Shown here piece after piece: positions 59,788-64,000 of a DNA stretch of 64,000 bases (positions are counted from its first letter, which is position 1; the number at the start of each line of letters is the position of its first letter). The notes under the pieces were generated by a model that was given only the letters and a program-made list of their open reading frames with translations, ran no database searches and had not been told where the DNA came from. Source of the DNA: Agelaius tricolor (lineage: Eukaryota > Chordata > Aves > Passeriformes > Icteridae); contig JALJCS010000053.1 of the NCBI GenBank assembly GCA_023055355.1, positions 816,501 through 880,500 of the forward strand, in the 5' to 3' direction. Made by a program: the position numbers and the translations under genes.

Positions 59788-61442
59788 TTCTCACTTTTAA
59801 GACATTCCAGTGTTAATCAAGGGCAGTCACACAGAGGTATTTTGAGATACAAACCTAACCTTCTGGGTCAGAAGTTGTGAGTGGACAGCTAGTGCCTAAG
59901 ACAATGGAAAGGAAAGGAATGGCTGTGTCAGCAATGCCCAAAGCTGTGTCCAGGCTCACGAAATGTCTCTGTGCCTGTGCTGGTCCCACCACTGTGGATT
60001 CATGTGTCTGCCACAGATTCACGACTGCATCAAGCTGTGGCAGCTGTGGATCTGTACAGTCAGAAGGGCTGAGAAGGAGGAGGTGAGTGTGAGCCTGCTC
60101 CTCAGAGATTCTGAGAACAGGGAAAATCATCTCCATGCTGGAAAAGTAAAGCTGAAGACATCACTACCAGAGGCAGTAACGTGGCCTCCCTGAACAGGCA
60201 TTTTTAACCCACAGAACATCTCATCCTCAGATAGACATCTCAAGTAGGTCAGTGGCTTGTGCCCTAGAAAGATTTATTCCTTTCCATCGCCTATAAAAAG
60301 CAACCCAGATGATTAGCTCAGATTTAGATATCTAGAATTAAGTGAGCTAAGATGCTTTCATCATAAGAAGATACGATTATTTGCTTTGTTATTTAAACAA
60401 GGAATAAAAACATTATGCTTGTGCAAAGAATCACTTTCTGCCTGGCAAACAGTTGTGGTGTTAGAATGCAGAAAGATGGTTTCCTCAGGCACACAGAGAT
60501 TGCAGATACCTCAACACAGCTGTAATTCATTGAGGGGCACCACATTCTGAACAAAGCCTTCAGGCATAAGTAATGCTAAAAAGCAGCATTAGAACTTACT
60601 ACTCAAATTGCACCAAAAGATGACATTTTGGTCACATTGACTCTGCATGAATAAAGCACCTAGAGACAGGAAAATTGTCCCTTAGCAAGGGGTGTAACTT
60701 CAGACCTCTGACTGCTGTAACTTGCTGCATCCATTGACTCCAGCAGGACTCTGCTAAATTACCCTGCAATGGATCTGCCCATTCCTGCCAACTGGGGTGC
60801 TCAGCTAATTATCAGAACACCCACCTTGCTTCACATCACAGGTGCAGCTGCAGTGGCCTGAGAGTCCATTCCTCCACAGAAATTCAGCAGCAGACATGGT
60901 TTGGCTGCTCAAATACTTCAGCTGCTCCACTGGCAAACGCTCCCTCCTTTCTGCAATTATTTTATGCTTTAAAAAAACTTTTGTTTGATTGGGTGTTTTG
61001 TTTGCAGTATTGTCTGATGAACAGCAGAGGATGCACAAAGAATACGTGGACAGAAGAGCAGGAGGTGTCAGGTACCCTACAGGGCCCAGAGTTTCCAACA
61101 CCTTGCACACCAGAGGCACAGGGAAATTCTGGTTGCTGCTCCAGGTTCATACACTCCGCAATGGGATGGACAGAAACTAAACAGCAACACCTTTCCATGA
61201 CTGAGTCCTTTATATCATTTCATCAGTGTTAACTGTGCCCCTTGTCATCCCTGCAAACACCTGAATGCAGGAAAAGTTTTCTCTTATCACAAAATCTCAT
61301 GCAAAAGTTAACACACCCTGGCTTTTCTTAATTTTTGTGGGTGTTTGAAGTAGGCAGGAAGCTTGTCTTATTAGTCACTCATTGGTTGTCATCTTTCAGA
61401 TTACAGATTGAAACATTAAATCCAAGGGCTTTCACCAGGATT
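59788..61442. other. Unannotated stretch with a weak exon candidate
   Basis: Mostly unique sequence. At 61008-61071 a 64-base block is preceded by a T-rich tract and 'tttgcag', ends in 'gtcag|gtaccc', and is open in two plus-strand frames. It is not called as an exon, because the donor is weak and no protein family is recognised. Confidence 0.35.
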
Positions 61443-61460
61443 AAAAAAAAAAAAAAAAAA
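61443..61460. repeat. Poly(A) run of 18 bases
   Basis: A homopolymer A run. No retroposon was recognised nearby. Confidence 0.9.
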
Positions 61461-63525
61461 GCATAAACAGATGAAATATCAGCATGACTTTGTTCAACTT
61501 CATGCTAGCCAGTTAGCAAAGAAGCAGCTCAAAGTGGCAAACTTGGTGAACCTGAAAACAAGGGAACACAAAAACTTTCGGGTCAAATAACCAGGCAGGA
61601 AAAACCACTTCTCTAATTGGAACCTTGGCCACTCCCAGGTATGTCTATGTTTAAAGGGGCAATTAATTGGTTTCCTGTGTTTGGCAGCAGTGAGGAGGCC
61701 AGCAAGGAGGTCCAAAAGCAAAATAGTATCATGAATTACCATGGGGAAAGCTGCAGCTTACTGCTTATTCAAAATCTGATCATGAATAGCCTATGACTTC
61801 AGGTTTAGAAAAGTTCTTCTTTTTTTTTTTTTTACTTTGGATGTTATTTCTACCTTAGCATATGGATGTGAAATCTGGAAATCCATCAGAAGTATAGGCA
61901 AGTGTCTAAACACCTTCAAAAGCAAATTGCTACAAAAATACTTGATATTGCAAGGAATTAATTTACGGAAAATGCCAAGATGCCTCAGACAATCAGTCTT
62001 AAAAATTACCAAGTAAGAAAATAGAACTATCTGGAGTATGAGCTAATAATTAAATCAGAGCATCTGCCATTGCAAGCGTGTCATGAAATGCTGTGAAAAG
62101 GCACATACAAATGGGGTTTAACTGGCAAAATTATCAGAACTTCACAGCACAGAGGCTTTGGAAATTGCATTGCTGAAGTAACTGACTGAATGAACTTTAA
62201 GACACAGCTTAGAAAGGATCCGGATTCAAATTGTGGAATTAAAAAACCCACAGAATCTCCTGAACAGACCAAGTTTGCAAAGACTTACAACAGAGAGAGA
62301 AAAGTCTTAGAAATTTTTTCTCACCAGGCTTACTGGCAAACTTGAGGGTGAGATATGTTCCCAGAAACATTGATCAGCTCACAAGTCAGTTGTGAACAGA
62401 AAAGCAGCAAAACCTGTTATTTGCAATGAATTTTTAAAATTTATTTCTAATGCCCACTTTTTTACAAATCTGCCCATGAATTGAATAATAGACACCGTTT
62501 TTAATGTTTTGGTTTTTTTTCTTTTTTAAAAAAGTCAGCAAAACTAAAATTTTTATATATAGTAGAGGTAAAAAAAAAAAAGCTTATTGTTCTGATCTGG
62601 AATGGCAATTAAAGTAAAAATCAATTACATTTCTTCTAAATGGATCACAGATGTTAATGTTTTTGTTTTGGAACAGATACTTCTATATCATTGGCTGTTC
62701 TGAAAATGCTAAATAATCTAACCTTTCCCTCCCTTCCTAATAAGGAGTGTGAACACTTCTCTTTTTTAATTAAATGTTGAAAATATTAAGATTTATAGAG
62801 GCAGACTTGGCAGCCTTTTCCTGTTTACTTGGACTGTGAGGTATATTTTTATGTATATACCTCTGTATGTAAACCAATTTATTCTATTTTTTTTTTTTTA
62901 CTAAATCTGTTTTATTAGGCATGGATCAGACACTGGTAATGCCAGAAGACCTATTGTCTCACCACTTAAAGTTGTGTAAATTGGAAATAGCCACTGAAAC
63001 AGGCAGAGTCACAGAGATTTAAAGACTGCAAGAGGAGAGAAAGGTCCAGGGTGTTTGCAATATCTGAGGCACATGAGTAAAATCACTCCTGCCAGTTCAC
63101 AAACTCCAGATCAGCCCTGACAATTAGGCTGGAGTTGTATTTTCCTCCTGCAGCTTTGTATTGGTTTTTCATTGGCAACATGTTTCACCCACATCATTTG
63201 TTCCTTTATAAGTGCATTTTGTCACTGCCAGTTGTCAAGGGGCCTGAAATGCAAAATTCAGACCCAGATCCCAATTCAGCTCGTGCTCCACTCTGCCCTG
63301 AATGAGACTTCTGGCTTGGACCATCTTGTAATTGAGAGCAAACCACAGCGTGTGGATTTGGACTCAGGTCCAGCCTCAGCTCCCACGGAGCCTGGAATTG
63401 TTCTGATTCCAGGGTTTGGTTCCAGACTTCTTGTAATTTGGGCGATTTAATATCTACTAACCCTTTATTTTTATTTGTGTGTGTGTCTGTGCGCCATTCC
63501 AGCAAAAAGAAAAAGAGCCAAACCC
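61461..63525. other. Unannotated non-coding stretch
   Basis: AT-rich unique sequence with T runs at 61820-61832 and 62887-62900. Nothing is recognised. Confidence 0.45.
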
Positions 63526-63622
63526 AAAACAAAACAAAACAAGGAGAATCTAAGAAATTGTTGCGTATTTTTTTTCCCAATGTAGAGAAATGACAGATTA
63601 AAATAAATAAATAAATAAATAA
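63526..63622. repeat. Short (AAAAC)n and (AAAT)n microsatellites
   Basis: About three to four AAAAC units lie near 63526-63542, and about six AAAT units at 63600-63622. Both are uninterrupted but short. They create the Phe/Leu/Ile-rich middle of the minus-strand open frame at 63206-63940. Confidence 0.85.
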
Positions 63623-63689
63623 GAAAAAAAAAGAAAAGTGTGTGGGAAACAGCTGCAAAGTAATGTTTAACCACACAGGACCAAACAAA

Positions 63690-64000
63690 GGCAGCCAGCG
63701 CTGCTGTGAAGAGCGAGCTTCCATCCTCAGGACGGCGAGAGGCGCTTCCTGGAGCCATCTGGGACAAAGGAGCATCCCGAGGATGCTCGCAGCATCCCGG
63801 ACCCGCCCGGAGATGCGGGCACACGCTCCAGGGGCTGGGAAGGAGAGGAGAGGCAATTCCCTCTCCCTGCAGCCGCGGTCACGCCTGCCTGGCAAAGGAG
63901 GAGGAGGACGGGAGCCGGTCACAAAGGATTTCCTGCCCACAACCAGGGCTTTGTGCTCTTTGTGAGGTGCGCTGCTCCTCCTCCAGCGCCCCGGGATCCA
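63690..64000. promoter_or_regulatory. CpG-rich region at window edge, candidate CpG island
   Basis: By hand count about 20 CpG dinucleotides occur in the last 300 bases, with G and C clearly above half, in contrast to the AT-rich, CpG-poor sequence to the left. CpG-rich stretches of this sort usually cover a vertebrate promoter and first exon. The island is cut by the window edge, so its full size and the direction of any gene are unknown. Two long open frames cross it, on the minus strand (63206-63940) and the plus strand (63642-63965), but GC-rich DNA has few stop codons and neither product is recognised. Confidence 0.5.

Noticed and set aside
63206..63940. 244-codon minus-strand open frame, the longest in the window
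   Set aside because: It runs from the CpG-rich region through AAAT and AAAAC microsatellites, which supply its Phe/Leu/Ile block, and has no recognisable domain. GC-rich DNA at one end and T-rich repeats at the other both lack stop codons.

Overview
The window looks like bird nuclear DNA, most likely from a songbird. The evidence is its repeats. There are three fragments of the avian CR1 LINE, recognised from the 3' end motifs around 'gggttggaagggacc' and 'ggccaggctggatggggc'. There are also several LTR-type retroviral remnants that resemble families common in passerine genomes. No bacterial, phage or organellar architecture is present: there are no operons, ribosome binding sites, rRNA or tRNA genes, CRISPR arrays or insertion sequences. 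The sequence is AT-rich, and every long run of A, T, G or C is the kind expected in vertebrate non-coding DNA.

I could not identify a protein-coding gene. Open frames of 60 to 244 codons occur on both strands, but they overlap in several frames, run through microsatellites or transposon copies, and show no recognisable domain. The window is best read as intergenic or intronic. The two places most likely to belong to a gene are a CpG-rich patch at about 18.9 kb, with a G-quadruplex-prone tract 300 bases further on, and a longer CpG-rich stretch at 63.7-64.0 kb that runs into the right edge.

Layout: 0-10.7 kb is unique AT-rich sequence with one short CR1 tail (208-360), a 42-T run and a 35-bp tandem duplication. 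From 10.76 to 13.5 kb lies a long 5'-truncated CR1 on the minus strand, interrupted by a solo LTR (11461-12115). From 13.5 to 24.1 kb is unique sequence with a pyrimidine/GT tract (14.5-14.76 kb), the CpG patch and a C-rich tract with G4 potential (22.0 kb). A second solo LTR ends at 24949. A third CR1 piece lies at 28.07-28.45 kb and a hexanucleotide microsatellite at 29.95 kb. From 30 to 45 kb is mostly featureless. From 45 to 51 kb is repeat-dense: an LTR-like element (about 45.6-46.3 kb), an A/C-only tract, a 20-bp minisatellite of about 29 copies (47541-48112), and a minus-strand retroviral LTR-type fragment (49.3-50.35 kb). A clean ERVK-like solo LTR with a perfect 6-bp target duplication is at 56472-56852. 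The last 7 kb holds a G20 run, a 350-bp AAAAT-type satellite, a perfect 12-bp hairpin and the terminal CpG-rich region.

There is no multi-gene system to describe. The biological content is a record of retroelement insertion and simple-repeat expansion, plus two candidate regulatory regions.
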